A DNA stretch of 64,000 bases from Fructobacillus cardui (GCF_023218935.1 NZ_JAJIAL010000004.1); one strand, 5' to 3'; counted from the stretch's first letter, positions 40,284-50,255 are shown. A program made the numbers and translations. Notes: generated from the sequence alone by a model not told the origin.

Positions 40284-43082
40284 TTAAGCTTCAAAACCTT
40301 CTGCTAAAGCAGCTGGGTAATACTTGCGAACCAATGCAGCTTCAGCCTTTGACAATTCTGGGAAGGCCTCATCGACTCCCAAATCTTCGTGATAGCGACG
40401 GTCACGTGGTGACAAACCGCCGCGAGCCTTTTCAACTAAGACAGGAACGTCATCAAAGCTTGGCACAGCATCTGTTGCATCTTCACGATCCTTCAAGTCC
40501 AATTGTGAGACCATCAAAATCAAACGAAAGTCTAAGTTCAAATCAGACAAAACGCTCTTCTGATCAGCCGTCAAGTACAGCGTCATAGCTGCTTCGGCAT
40601 TCTTACCAACCAAGCCAGCTGTTCGGGCGGCTTCGATTGCCTTGTTGGCCGCCGAACGCAACGCAAAGACCGTTTCCCACTTAACCATCATGTCAGCAGT
40701 TTCTGGCAATTCCTCTACAGTTGGCATGTCTTGCAAGTAAGCGTACTTCGTGTTGGTATGTGGAATATATGACCATATTTCTTCAGCCGTGTGTGGCAAA
40801 ACTGGCAACATCAACTTCGTTAAAGCCGTCAAAATTTCGTAGAAGACTGATTGCATTGAACGACGCAAGGCAGAATCCGGTGCTTCAACATAAACAACGT
40901 CCTTGGCGATATCCAAATAGAAGGCAGACAAGTCCACGTTAATAAAGTTAATCAAACGTGAGTAGATTTCATTGAGACGGTAGTTGTCATAACTATCCTT
41001 CAAATCAGCGACCAAGTTGTTCAACAAGACCGATGCATATTGGTCATGAGCAGCACGGTCTGCAAAGGAAACCTTGTCAGTATCGTAATCAAAGTCAGAT
41101 GTGTTGGCCAACAAGAAACGCATGGTATTACGGATCTTGCGGTAAGAATCAGCAACTTGCTTCAAAATTTCATCTGAAACTGGCATATCTTGAGACGTAT
41201 CAACTGAGATAGTCCACAAACGCAAAATTTCAACACCAAACTTGTTACCAACATCCAATGGTGAAATCGTGTTTCCCAATGACTTGGACATCTTGTTACC
41301 CTTACCATCCAAAGTAAAGCCTTGTGATAGCAAGTTCTTATAAGGTGCCTGCCCCGTTACGGCCACAGAAGTAATCAATGAAGAGTTAAACCAACCACGG
41401 TACTGGTCAGAACCTTCCAAATACAAATCAGCAGGGTAATCCAATTGAGGGCGTTGACGCATCACCCCATTCCAAGAAGAACCGGAATCGAACCAAACAT
41501 CCATGATGTCCTCTTCCTTCTTGAATTGGCCATTTGGTGAATGTTCGTTCGTATAACCTTCTGGCAATAAGTCCTTGGCTTCACATTCAAACCAAACGTT
41601 TGAACCGTGCTTTTCAACCAATTGCGCAACGTGCTCAATAATGTCAGCATCCAAAATAGCTGTTCCATCTTCTGCATAGAAGATTGGCAATGGCACGCCC
41701 CAAACACGTTGACGAGAGATAACCCAGTCACCACGACCAGCAATCATGTTGTGCAAACGCTTTTGACCCCATGCTGGGAAGAAATTAACCCCATCAATTT
41801 GGTCCAAAATATCCTGACGGAAATTGTCAATTGACGCAAACCATTGTGGCACAGCTCGCCAAATAATTGGCTTCTTTGTTCGCCAGTCAAATGGGTATGA
41901 GTGGGTAATCTTTTCCTTCGCCAAGAACAACCCGGCATCCGTCAACTTCGTGATCACCGTTCCAGTAACATCATCATAGAACCGACCTTCAAAATCAGGA
42001 CCCGCATTCTTAGTCATGTTTCCCTTTTCGTCAACCGTCACCACAACATCTAAGCCATATTCCTTTGAGACGTTGTAATCGTCTTCACCAAAGCCAGGCG
42101 CCGTGTGGACCAAACCAGTTCCAGAATCCAAAGTAACGTGGTCCGCATTCATAACCACTTCTTCGGCATCGGCATCCCATGGATGGTAAGCCGTAATCTT
42201 ATCCAAGTCTTGGCCCTTATATGAATCCAATACTTCATAATCTTCCCAACCAAACTTTGGTGCAACCGTTTCCAGCAATTCCTTAGCCACAACATACTTC
42301 TTATCTTGACCAGCTGGCTTCACCAAAACATAGTCAAAATCAGGACCTAAGGTAATTCCACGTGAAGCGGTAACCGTAAATGGCGTCGTGGTCCAAACAA
42401 CCAAGTAAGTATCACCATCCAAAATGCCTTTACCATCCTTAACACGGTTGGCATAGAACAATGAAGTTGACTTGATATCGTGGTATTCAATTTCGGCTTC
42501 AGCCAAAGCTGATTCAGATGACCATGACCAATAAACCGGCTTAGCTCCTTGGAAGATGTAACCCTTTTTAGCCATCGTACCAAAGACACGCAACTGTGCT
42601 GCTTCAAATTCAGGCTGCAAAGTAATGTATGGGTGGTCCCAATCGGCCATAATCCCCAAACGCTTAAAGTCATTGCGCTGCTTATCAACTTGCTCCAACG
42701 CAAAATCCTTAGCCAAGTTACGCCATTCGCTCTTTGGCATTGACTTCCGGTCGTGACCGGCCTTTGTCAATTGCTGCTCAATTGGCAAACCGTGCGTATC
42801 CCATCCAGGAACATAAGGTGCATAATAGCCGTTCATGTTCTTGTAACGGACAATAATATCCTTAGTAATCTTATTTAAGGCGTGACCCAAATGAATGTTT
42901 CCATTGGCATAGGGAGGGCCATCGTGCAAGTTAAAGTGTGGCTTTTGCTCGTTTTGTGCCAGTCGTTGTTCATAGAGGTTGTCATCGTACCAACCTTGTT
43001 GCCGTTCTGGCTCCGTTGTTGGCAAAGAGCCTCGCATCGGAAATGCTGTTTTTCCTAAATTCAATGTGTCTTTATACTTCAT
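40284..43082 (-). CDS. ileS: Isoleucyl-tRNA synthetase, C-terminal zinc finger degenerated
   Basis: The 932-residue class I synthetase has the HIGH-type motif PPYANGNIHLGHAL (about 55-68), the CP1 editing domain with TTTPFTVTASRG, and KMSKS in GNKMSKSLGNTISP (about 598). The anticodon-binding domain follows. In most bacterial-type IleS the C-terminus has a Cys4 zinc finger. Here the aligned stretch (EKARGGLSPRDRRYHEDLG ... PELSKAEAALVRKYYP) has no cysteine at all. It is controlled by a T-box upstream. Confidence 0.97.
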   Translation of the reverse strand: MKYKDTLNLGKTAFPMRGSLPTTEPERQQGWYDDNLYEQRLAQNEQKPHFNLHDGPPYANGNIHLGHALNKITKDIIVRYKNMNGYYAPYVPGWDTHGLPIEQQLTKAGHDRKSMPKSEWRNLAKDFALEQVDKQRNDFKRLGIMADWDHPYITLQPEFEAAQLRVFGTMAKKGYIFQGAKPVYWSWSSESALAEAEIEYHDIKSTSLFYANRVKDGKGILDGDTYLVVWTTTPFTVTASRGITLGPDFDYVLVKPAGQDKKYVVAKELLETVAPKFGWEDYEVLDSYKGQDLDKITAYHPWDADAEEVVMNADHVTLDSGTGLVHTAPGFGEDDYNVSKEYGLDVVVTVDEKGNMTKNAGPDFEGRFYDDVTGTVITKLTDAGLFLAKEKITHSYPFDWRTKKPIIWRAVPQWFASIDNFRQDILDQIDGVNFFPAWGQKRLHNMIAGRGDWVISRQRVWGVPLPIFYAEDGTAILDADIIEHVAQLVEKHGSNVWFECEAKDLLPEGYTNEHSPNGQFKKEEDIMDVWFDSGSSWNGVMRQRPQLDYPADLYLEGSDQYRGWFNSSLITSVAVTGQAPYKNLLSQGFTLDGKGNKMSKSLGNTISPLDVGNKFGVEILRLWTISVDTSQDMPVSDEILKQVADSYRKIRNTMRFLLANTSDFDYDTDKVSFADRAAHDQYASVLLNNLVADLKDSYDNYRLNEIYSRLINFINVDLSAFYLDIAKDVVYVEAPDSALRRSMQSVFYEILTALTKLMLPVLPHTAEEIWSYIPHTNTKYAYLQDMPTVEELPETADMMVKWETVFALRSAANKAIEAARTAGLVGKNAEAAMTLYLTADQKSVLSDLNLDFRLILMVSQLDLKDREDATDAVPSFDDVPVLVEKARGGLSPRDRRYHEDLGVDEAFPELSKAEAALVRKYYPAALAEGFEA

Positions 43083-43104
43083 AAGAGACTCCTTTCAATA
43101 AACG

Positions 43105-43330
43105 AAAAAAACGTCCTGTGCCCCAAAATTTGGGACAACAGGACGTTTTTTACGTGGTACCACCTATTTTCCGCTGACTAATGGTCAACGCTCTAACTGG
43201 CGATAACGGGCCAAGCCGTCAAACTTACTCTTAGTTCAGTTTGATGAAGGGTAAGGGATGTAAAAAAGCTGAGGGAATGACCATCTTACACCGGACATGG
43301 CTCGCTAACACTATCAACTTTTTTAAACTG
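43105..43330 (-). promoter_or_regulatory. T-box leader of ileS
   Basis: The minus-strand GGTGGTACCACGT (43164-43152) is the T-box. It is followed by the terminator stem ACGTCCTGT/ACAGGACGT (43111-43119 with 43138-43146) and a T-run. An ATC triplet in TTACATCCCTTACC (near 43255) is a possible isoleucine specifier; the fold was not computed. Confidence 0.9.
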
Positions 43331-43354
43331 GCTTACACCGTTAATCAATCATTT

Positions 43355-44137
43355 TTACTTTGGTTGCCCATTTTCAGGGAAAACGACCACCGTTGGATCT
43401 GCAACTTCCTCTTCAACCTCAACCTTTTCACTTTCAGCAGGCTTTTCTTCCCCTTCACTAGGTTCGATTGGACCCTTAGCAAAACTTGGAACTTCTTTAA
43501 TATCGGTTGGCAACGGCTTTTCTTCAGTACCATCTTGACTAGCAGCATCCGTTGGTGCCGGTACTGATGATTCCGAAACAGGCTTCAACCAATGGTTCGT
43601 TTCACCCAAAACCTTTTCCGACAATTCAGAAGCAGGCAACTTATTAACTGCCTGTGACAATTGCCCCTGCTCAAGCAAGGCCTTTTGTTGGTCAATCAAT
43701 GACAGGAATGATTGGCGGAAACTATCAACTCGCTGACGCAAGCGATTTTGCTCGTCAATCAAATCAACATTTTCTTGAGCCAAGCGGGCGGATTCAGCTT
43801 CAGCTTTTTGACGGGCGTCATCAACAATTTGCTTAGCTTCATCTTGGGCGTGGGTCAATTGTGATTTTACTTCAGATTCCGTCTCAGAGCGCAAACGTGA
43901 GGCAGCGCTTTGGGCGAACATGATTGATTCATTCACTTGATCACGTTCACCTTCGAGCTCATCAATACGGTTTTGTTGCTGACGGTTTTGTTGTTGTAAT
44001 TTCTCAAAATCAGCCAATAAGGTACGATAATCATTATTGACTTCATCCAAGAAAGAATCAACTTCGCGCGCCACATATGCCCGTGAGCCCTTTCGGGTGA
44101 ATTCATGGTTTAAAATCTCATCTGGTGTTAGTGCCAT
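43355..44137 (-). CDS. divIVA: Cell-division initiation/polarity protein DivIVA
   Basis: The 260-residue protein has the lipid-binding N-terminus ALTPDEILNHEFTRKGSRAYVAREVDSFLDEV (residues 2-35), a long coiled coil (35-165) and an acidic, disordered tail (175-260). It marks curved membranes at septa and poles. It is the last gene of the division cluster, before ileS. Confidence 0.95.
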   Translation of the reverse strand: MALTPDEILNHEFTRKGSRAYVAREVDSFLDEVNNDYRTLLADFEKLQQQNRQQQNRIDELEGERDQVNESIMFAQSAASRLRSETESEVKSQLTHAQDEAKQIVDDARQKAEAESARLAQENVDLIDEQNRLRQRVDSFRQSFLSLIDQQKALLEQGQLSQAVNKLPASELSEKVLGETNHWLKPVSESSVPAPTDAASQDGTEEKPLPTDIKEVPSFAKGPIEPSEGEEKPAESEKVEVEEEVADPTVVVFPENGQPK

Positions 44138-44164
44138 CTTATCTCTCTGCCTCCCGAATTCATC

Positions 44165-44966
44165 TCATCGATGAATAATATTAAAAACTGCTTTGATTTT
44201 ATCCTTTTTGCTCTGCCCTGACAAGCTTTCTAAGCAAATTCTTCCATATTTTCTCACTGAAATCACATCTTTTAGAGAAATTTGCCGGTCTACCTGGTCA
44301 CTAACAGTCCAATTAACTTGCACAGAGCCACTGGTAACTAAATCTTGTGCCTTTGCACGCGCAAGGTTGAATGATGCTGCTACAACCACATCAAGGCGCA
44401 ATGAGTTGACTAACAAGAATTGGTCTTTTCCATCTTCTTCCTTTTGAAAAGCGCGGTCGAAGCTAATTTCTTGCCAGTCAGTCTTAACCTTGCCAATGCG
44501 ACCAATCTCTTGACGAATAAATCCAACTAATGGCTGACCAACCGCTAATTGAACCAGTCCCTAATCTTCCTTGACGACAATATCGCCAAAGCCTGACCGG
44601 TCATCAAGCCCCTTATGCACCAATGCACCTAAGATATCCTTGTGACACAAACTGACGAACTTGACCGGAAAGGCCAATTCTAACAAGACCAGTTGAAAAT
44701 CACTTTCCTTAATCTCATAAAAATCAGGTGCAATCACAACACGTTTCGACTCAGCTTGGTCAAAAATGCCGTCTTCCACCATTTTTAGGCCTGCACGCGG
44801 ATTCACTAGCGTTTACACAATATAGCGCTGGTGTGGGTGGGTTTAAAAACTTGGTTAAAACCAATCGACAGTCGATTTCTGCCTGATTTACCCAGTCGAG
44901 GGCTTGCTTCACAAAATCGCCCTCACTTTCGTGAAAGTGCTGGGCGATGGCCTGCTGATTACTCAT
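44165..44966 (-). pseudogene. ylmH: ylmH (S4-domain RNA-binding protein) pseudogene with three lesions
   Basis: The reading begins with MSNQQAIAQHFHESEGDFV at 44966. A duplicated CCAC (plus-strand GTGG repeat, about 44832-44841) shifts the frame; removing four bases restores KFLNPHQRYIV. In that frame an in-frame TAA stop (44815-44813) follows, then NPRAGLKMVEDG to GDIVVKED. A second stop, TAG (44563-44561), is followed by the rest in the same frame, including the S4 domain (NSLRLDVVVAASFNLARAKAQDLVTSGSVQVNW) to 44165. The intact protein would be about 260 residues. In B. subtilis YlmH binds stalled 50S subunits and can support ribosome quality control. Flanking division genes are intact. Confidence 0.9.
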
Positions 44967-45221
44967 TTAAAAGAACCATGCCAAGGCGTATTGTGCCAAA
45001 TCCAAGACGATAAAGGCGATTAATGGTCGTAGATCTAAGATACCAATTGGCTTGATAAAAGAGAACCAGGACAAATAAGGGGTCACAATCTTGCCTAATT
45101 CACGGCCAAACCAGGTGTTATAAGCACCAGGAAACCATGACATCAAAACATAGACAATCAGTGCATAAGAATAAATCTTAAGCAGCCACGCAATAATCGT
45201 GACTAGTAGTAGTCCAAACAT
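44967..45221 (-). CDS. ylmG: YggT-family membrane protein
   Basis: The 84-residue protein has two membrane helices (residues 1-22 and 60-80) around a short loop with SWFPGAYNTWFGRELGKIVTPYLSWF, as in YggT/YlmG. It is linked to division or envelope organisation by position in the cluster; its role is not known in detail. It starts just after sepF. Confidence 0.9.
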   Translation of the reverse strand: MFGLLLVTIIAWLLKIYSYALIVYVLMSWFPGAYNTWFGRELGKIVTPYLSWFSFIKPIGILDLRPLIAFIVLDLAQYALAWFF

Positions 45222-45226
45222 AAATA

Positions 45227-45667
45227 TTAATACCGACCTTGATTATCAAGGTTTTCACTCATGGAGCCTGCTACTTCATATGTTGATGGTGTCAACAAGA
45301 AAATTTTCTCACCAACTCGTTCCATCGAACCCGAAACAGCATAGACAGCTCCGCCGATATAGTCTAAGATTCGCATCGCTTGTTCCTCTTCCAACTGGGA
45401 AAAGTTAACAATCACAGCATCACCTTCAATCACTTGACTGGCGATTGCTCGTGAATCGGCGTAAACCTTTGGTTCAAAAAGAGCAATACGACCTTGCGCT
45501 ACCCCAGCAGCTCCAGCTTGACCCTGATTTTTAAAAGCAGTCATCTGCTTGTTTGCTGCAGGCTTTTGCTTTTGAACAGGCTGTTGCTCAGGAGCCTCTT
45601 CGTAGCCCTCTTCTTCATAGTAATCATCATCGCCCGAAAAAAGACGCTTAATCCCATCAAATGCCAT
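45227..45667 (-). CDS. sepF: Cell-division protein SepF
   Basis: The 146-residue protein has an N-terminal membrane-binding amphipathic helix (FDGIKRLFSGDDDYYEE), a Gln/Pro-rich linker and the C-terminal DUF552 domain (VIVNFSQLEEEQAMRILDYIGGAVYAVSGSMERVGEKIFLLTP). It anchors FtsZ to the membrane and aligns the Z-ring. Confidence 0.95.
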   Translation of the reverse strand: MAFDGIKRLFSGDDDYYEEEGYEEAPEQQPVQKQKPAANKQMTAFKNQGQAGAAGVAQGRIALFEPKVYADSRAIASQVIEGDAVIVNFSQLEEEQAMRILDYIGGAVYAVSGSMERVGEKIFLLTPSTYEVAGSMSENLDNQGRY

Positions 45668-45680
45668 CGCTCAATCCTCC

Positions 45681-46937
45681 TTATCGTTTCTTGAAGAATG
45701 GTGGCTTATCATCATCTTCGTTTGACAAGTCTAAATCAATACTTTGGTTAACCGGCTCAACGGGATCAAAAGCTTTCTTTTGAACACCATCGAATTGACC
45801 AGTTTGGTTACTTGGCCTTTTGCTAGTCGTGATATCCCAATTTTCAAAAGGATCATCCTTACCAGGCACGTTCTGATTTAAAGACTGGTCTTGACCAGTT
45901 CGAGCAAAAAGACCATTTTGAGCTGACTCGTTTGCTGGTTTTTCTTGTTGAACGGAACGCTTTAGAGGTTGAACACCGCCAGCCTGTAAGCCGGTAGCAA
46001 TCACCGTGATTCGAATTGAATCGCCCAAATCTTCGTCCACAGAGGTTCCGAAGATAACGTTCACATCGCGGCCAGCCTCTTGGTTAATCACATCAGCAGC
46101 AGTCTGCGCTTCATACAGTGACAAATCAGGACCACCAGTGATGTTCAACAAGACATCTTCAGCACCAGACATATCCACTTCCAGCAATGGTGAGGAAATG
46201 GCTGCCTTGGTTGCATCACTTGCACGTGACTCACCATTGGCAACCCCAACACCCATCAAAGCTGGTCCGGCGTTTTGCATAACAGTCTTCACGTCGGCAA
46301 AATCCAAGTTAATGAAACCAGGATTGGTAATCAATTCTGAAATACCACGAACACCCTGGGCAACAACGTCATCGACAATCTTGAAGGCTTCAGACAGTGG
46401 TGTCTTCAAGTCGATACGGTCCTTCAGCTTTTCGTTCGTGATTACAATCAAAGAATCAACGGATTCAGACAAGGCTTGTAAACCTTCAACCGCATACTTT
46501 GACCGCTTTGGCCCTTCCCATGAGAAAGGACGAGTAACAACAGCGACCGTCAAGGCCCCCATTTCTTTAGCTGCCTTAGCGACGATTGGAGCAGCACCAT
46601 TTCCGGTTCCACCACCCATTCCGGCTGTCACAACAACCATATCGGCGCCCTCTAAGGCTGATTTAATTTCTTCTTCAGATTCTTCGGCCGCCTTAGCACC
46701 ACGCTCAGGGTTTGAGCCGGCACCAAGTCCACCTGTTAATTTAGGTCCAATTTGAACCTTTTGACGAGCCTTTGATTTATCTAAGGCCTGGACATCAGTA
46801 TTGGCAACAATAAAGTCAACCCCTTGGATGCCTTCGTCAATCATATGGTTGACCGCATTAGATCCACCACCACCAACACCAATGACCTTGATGATAGCGC
46901 CGGCTTGATCCTGCGTTTCGTCGATTGTAAAATCCAT
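45681..46937 (-). CDS. ftsZ: Cell-division GTPase FtsZ
   Basis: The 418-residue tubulin-like GTPase has the N-terminal GVGGGGSNAVNHMI, the signature loop GMGGGTGNGAAPIVAKAA (about 107-123; the usual Thr after GGGTG is Asn) and NLDFADVKTVM. A Gln/Pro-rich linker and a C-terminal tail (DDDKPPFFKKR) bind FtsA/SepF. It forms the Z-ring. It lies 24 bp after ftsA. Confidence 0.98.
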   Translation of the reverse strand: MDFTIDETQDQAGAIIKVIGVGGGGSNAVNHMIDEGIQGVDFIVANTDVQALDKSKARQKVQIGPKLTGGLGAGSNPERGAKAAEESEEEIKSALEGADMVVVTAGMGGGTGNGAAPIVAKAAKEMGALTVAVVTRPFSWEGPKRSKYAVEGLQALSESVDSLIVITNEKLKDRIDLKTPLSEAFKIVDDVVAQGVRGISELITNPGFINLDFADVKTVMQNAGPALMGVGVANGESRASDATKAAISSPLLEVDMSGAEDVLLNITGGPDLSLYEAQTAADVINQEAGRDVNVIFGTSVDEDLGDSIRITVIATGLQAGGVQPLKRSVQQEKPANESAQNGLFARTGQDQSLNQNVPGKDDPFENWDITTSKRPSNQTGQFDGVQKKAFDPVEPVNQSIDLDLSNEDDDKPPFFKKR

Positions 46938-46961
46938 GAAAGTTACTCCTTTGGGAATGTT

Positions 46962-48314
46962 TTATTCGTTGTCGTCTGGTTCTGCAAACAAGGAGGCGAG
47001 CGTCGACTTTACTCGTGACAATACTCCTGGTTTCTTTTCAGCTGGATCGAGGTAAACCCCTTCCTCGCCTTGTGCTTCAATTACATCGGTCTCACCATCG
47101 TCAACCAAGTGATAATGACTAGCCTGGTCCTTTGTCGCTTCTTCAACCTGCTGTCCCATCAGCACCGCCTTGATTTCCAAGGCTAAGTTACTTTGGAAAG
47201 CCTGATGAGAGGCATAGGCAAGGGCGCGGGCGAAGCTAGGATGGCGCAAGCCAATTTGTGTCGGCTGTGCAACCTGAACATTTGAACCAAAATGTTCTTG
47301 AGCCTTAGCAAGGACCCCAGGTGTTGCTGCGTTTCCGCCAGTTATGAGAAAACCACCAGGTAGTTCTTCAGCACCAATGGCTTGTAATTGCTGGTCTAGA
47401 CGATCAAAAATTTGGTCGTAGCGCGCTGCCATAATTTTAGACAAATACTGCTCGTCAACCGCCTTTTTCTCCGTTAAGCCTACGGCATTCACATAAAATT
47501 GCTGCTTAGCCGATGCCTGGTAAGGGTCGGCTGACCCGTACTTTTTCTTAACAGATTCAGCCTCATCCACACTAATACCAAGGACAGTCGAGATGTCCTT
47601 AGTTACCTGGATACCACCCTCGTAGTCCACGGTCATATACTTTACCTTGTGATCATGGACAACAGAAGCAGTTGACTGACCACCAGCTAAGTCAATTAGA
47701 ATAGCACCAAAGTCCTGTTCAGCATCATTTAGAAAAGCTGGTGCCAAAGCAATTGGTGCTAACACCAGCGACTGCATTTGTAGGCCAGCCTTCTTGACAG
47801 CAGTCTTCATCGTATCAACGACTTTACTTGGTGCCAAGTAAGCTAACCCTTGGACCTCTAAGCGAACACCAATCATATCGGTTGGGTCCTTAATACCATC
47901 AAAACCATCGACAATAAATTCGTTCGGTAAGAATTCAACAATCGTTTGGTCTTGAACTGAAAGCGAATCGAGAGCCTGGTGTGTCACATTGACAACATCT
48001 TGGTTTGTAATTTGTTTATTTTGATTTTCAATCGAAACAAGGCCGGTCACCGTTTGGATATCCATATGGTTAGCTGGTAAACCAACAACCACCTCGTTAA
48101 TCTCAATATTTGCCTTTGCGGCAGCCTGTGAGACTGCTTGTGAAATGGCCTCAGCCGTTTGGTTGATGTCAACAATCACGCCACGGCGTAAACCAGCACC
48201 AGGGGCACTGCCCGTAGCAATGACGTTGAAGCGACCATTTTCGCTTTGGGCAACGACCACTTTGACCATGGTTGTCCCGATATCTAATCCAACTATCACG
48301 CCATCTTGGGTCAT
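46962..48314 (-). CDS. ftsA: Cell-division protein FtsA
   Basis: The 450-residue actin-like ATPase has phosphate 1 GLDIGTTMVKVVVAQ, the SHS2 subdomain (EVVVGLPANHMDIQTV), phosphate 2 ILIDLAGGQSTASVV and the adenosine loop GGFLITGGNAATPGVL. A C-terminal amphipathic membrane-targeting helix (LSRVKSTLASLFAE) completes it. It tethers FtsZ to the membrane. Confidence 0.97.
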   Translation of the reverse strand: MTQDGVIVGLDIGTTMVKVVVAQSENGRFNVIATGSAPGAGLRRGVIVDINQTAEAISQAVSQAAAKANIEINEVVVGLPANHMDIQTVTGLVSIENQNKQITNQDVVNVTHQALDSLSVQDQTIVEFLPNEFIVDGFDGIKDPTDMIGVRLEVQGLAYLAPSKVVDTMKTAVKKAGLQMQSLVLAPIALAPAFLNDAEQDFGAILIDLAGGQSTASVVHDHKVKYMTVDYEGGIQVTKDISTVLGISVDEAESVKKKYGSADPYQASAKQQFYVNAVGLTEKKAVDEQYLSKIMAARYDQIFDRLDQQLQAIGAEELPGGFLITGGNAATPGVLAKAQEHFGSNVQVAQPTQIGLRHPSFARALAYASHQAFQSNLALEIKAVLMGQQVEEATKDQASHYHLVDDGETDVIEAQGEEGVYLDPAEKKPGVLSRVKSTLASLFAEPDDNE

Positions 48315-48427
48315 GCAAATTTCCCCTCTTTTAATAAAAATTTAGAAACTAAACCTAAAAATAATCTTATCATATTCTACCTTAGTCTGGTAGGGCTTAG
48401 AGCCAATTTATGAGCAAGTTTTTTCCA

Positions 48428-49132
48428 TTATGAACCGTTATACGGATATGAGTATGATCCATACTGCAAATCAACAACCCCAGTCGAAGACATTTGCGCC
48501 ACAATCCCAGCATAATAGCGCATTTTATCAGCCAATGTATTCTGGCTGGCATAAACTGTGTTGCCATCATTCATTGACAAGACTAGTTTATCGCTATTAT
48601 TTGTATCCGGCGCAAATTTAATCTCACCGATGTCCTGGCGGATTGTTTTGTCCAAGGAAGAAACTGCCCTAGCAACTTTTTTAATCCGTGTTACAGAGGA
48701 AAAGCCGCTGTAGACTGGTCCCTGACCATCTACTTGGCTGATTTTGCTCTGATTTCCAGCTGAATCAAGTTGGTACCATTGGTCACCCTTCTTTAGAAAA
48801 CCAGCATTAATTTTTTCTCCTGCTTCAATTGAAACCGTACTTTTCGTTAATGAAATCTTCACCTGCGAAATTTTATTGTTACTTTTTTTTAGTTTTCGTT
48901 CTAAAAACGTTTCTTGAAAGAAAACTTGGTAACGGTAATCACCTGGCTTAATTCCCACTTCTTTTTCAATTACTTCAGTTGGGATGTTACCAGCATCAAC
49001 ATTCACAGCCGTAATCTTTACCCAAGGTTGCCAAATCATTAAAATGACTGCGATGCTTGCCAAAAAAGCCAGAGCCGTAGCGGTACTGGTCTGCTCAGGG
49101 CGCATTCGCATTGTCATTTTAATTTTTTGCAA
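48428..49132 (-). CDS. divIB: Cell-division protein DivIB/FtsQ
   Basis: The 234-residue bitopic protein has a short cytoplasmic part, one membrane helix (about 18-38: STATALAFLASIAVILMIWQPW), a POTRA domain (ITAVNVDAGNIPTEVIEKEVGI) and an FtsQ-type beta domain. It belongs to the divisome complex with FtsL and DivIC. I keep the TTG start at 49132 because AGGAG lies eight bases upstream; downstream ATGs are possible. Confidence 0.92.
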   Translation of the reverse strand: MQKIKMTMRMRPEQTSTATALAFLASIAVILMIWQPWVKITAVNVDAGNIPTEVIEKEVGIKPGDYRYQVFFQETFLERKLKKSNNKISQVKISLTKSTVSIEAGEKINAGFLKKGDQWYQLDSAGNQSKISQVDGQGPVYSGFSSVTRIKKVARAVSSLDKTIRQDIGEIKFAPDTNNSDKLVLSMNDGNTVYASQNTLADKMRYYAGIVAQMSSTGVVDLQYGSYSYPYNGS

Positions 49133-49143
49133 GGCAATTACTC

Positions 49144-50244
49144 CTAGTCTTTGATGACTGATTTAATCAAACGGTAGAACCGATCACCGGCATCGGTAAT
49201 TCCAACAGCTGCTGACTGAGCCTGCATGGCTTTTGCCTGTTGGTCATCCAGCAGCAAAGCATCGGCATCCTTGATCAAAGATTCACCATTAAAATCAGGT
49301 TCCTTAATCGACAAAGCAGCACCCGCTTCCACCAAGGCACTCGCGTTTTTACTTTGGTGGTCACCCGTCACAAATGGTGAAGGTACTAAGATTGCTGGCA
49401 GACCCAGTGCCGTTAGTTCAGCAATGGATGTAGCCCCTGCTCGCGATACCAAGACATCCGCCTTTTTCATCACGGCCGGCATGTTATCAATATAAGGCAA
49501 GACCTTAATATGGTCGCCAAGTGTTAGACCACGTTCTTGTAACAAGCGGTTAAAGTTATCGATTCGCTTTGGTCCTGCAACCAAAACAACCTGGTAAGGA
49601 CGATCATTGAATGTTGAAATAGCATCAAGAGTTGCCAGGTTAATGGCCGGTGCACCTTGTGACCCACCAAAAATCAACAACGTCTTTTTGTCATCTTCTA
49701 ACCCATAGCTCGTCCATGAAAAATCAGACTGGAGGTTCGCTACTTCCTGGGCTCTTGGATTACCTATCACTTCAGTCTTATTGGCTGGGAACTGGTCCTT
49801 GGCTGCTTCAAAGCCCAAGCCAATTTTTGTTGCATTTTTAGCCAAAAACTTATTGGTCACACCAGCAACTGAATTTTGCTCATGAATAACCGTTGGGATG
49901 CCCATTTGTTGTGCGGCATACAAAACAGCGCCAGAAACATAACCACCAGTTCCGACAACGACGTCGGGCTGAAAGTTTTTTAAAATTTTCTTGGCAGCAG
50001 CAGTTGCCTTCAAAAACAGGTAAACCGTCTTAAAGTTGGTTAACGAGAGCGAACGTGAAAAACCTTGGACATCCAGTTGCATAAAGGGCAAGTTCGTCTT
50101 CGGCACGATTTGCTTCTCAACTCCACAGAAAGAACCAATATACAAAAATTCTGCTTCTGGTTCCTTTTCCTCAATGATTTTGGCCAAAGCTAAGGCCGGA
50201 TAAATATGGCCACCCGTTCCACCACCTGATAACACTACTTTCAT
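49144..50244 (-). CDS. murG: UDP-GlcNAc:lipid I N-acetylglucosaminyltransferase MurG
   Basis: The 366-residue GT-B enzyme has GGGTGGHIYPALALAKII at the N-terminus, VGTGGYVSGAVLYAAQQMGIPTVIHEQN (about 95-120), FGGSQGAPAIN and SRAGATSIAELTALGLPAILVPSP (about 265-290). It makes lipid II at the inner face of the membrane. Confidence 0.97.
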   Translation of the reverse strand: MKVVLSGGGTGGHIYPALALAKIIEEKEPEAEFLYIGSFCGVEKQIVPKTNLPFMQLDVQGFSRSLSLTNFKTVYLFLKATAAAKKILKNFQPDVVVGTGGYVSGAVLYAAQQMGIPTVIHEQNSVAGVTNKFLAKNATKIGLGFEAAKDQFPANKTEVIGNPRAQEVANLQSDFSWTSYGLEDDKKTLLIFGGSQGAPAINLATLDAISTFNDRPYQVVLVAGPKRIDNFNRLLQERGLTLGDHIKVLPYIDNMPAVMKKADVLVSRAGATSIAELTALGLPAILVPSPFVTGDHQSKNASALVEAGAALSIKEPDFNGESLIKDADALLLDDQQAKAMQAQSAAVGITDAGDRFYRLIKSVIKD

Positions 50245-50255
50245 TTTTGCTCTCC

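Noticed and set aside
46006..46755. 249-codon plus-strand frame
   Set aside because: It is a mirror frame of ftsZ; composition (Ser/Pro/Ala-rich) and lack of a binding site mark it as a shadow.
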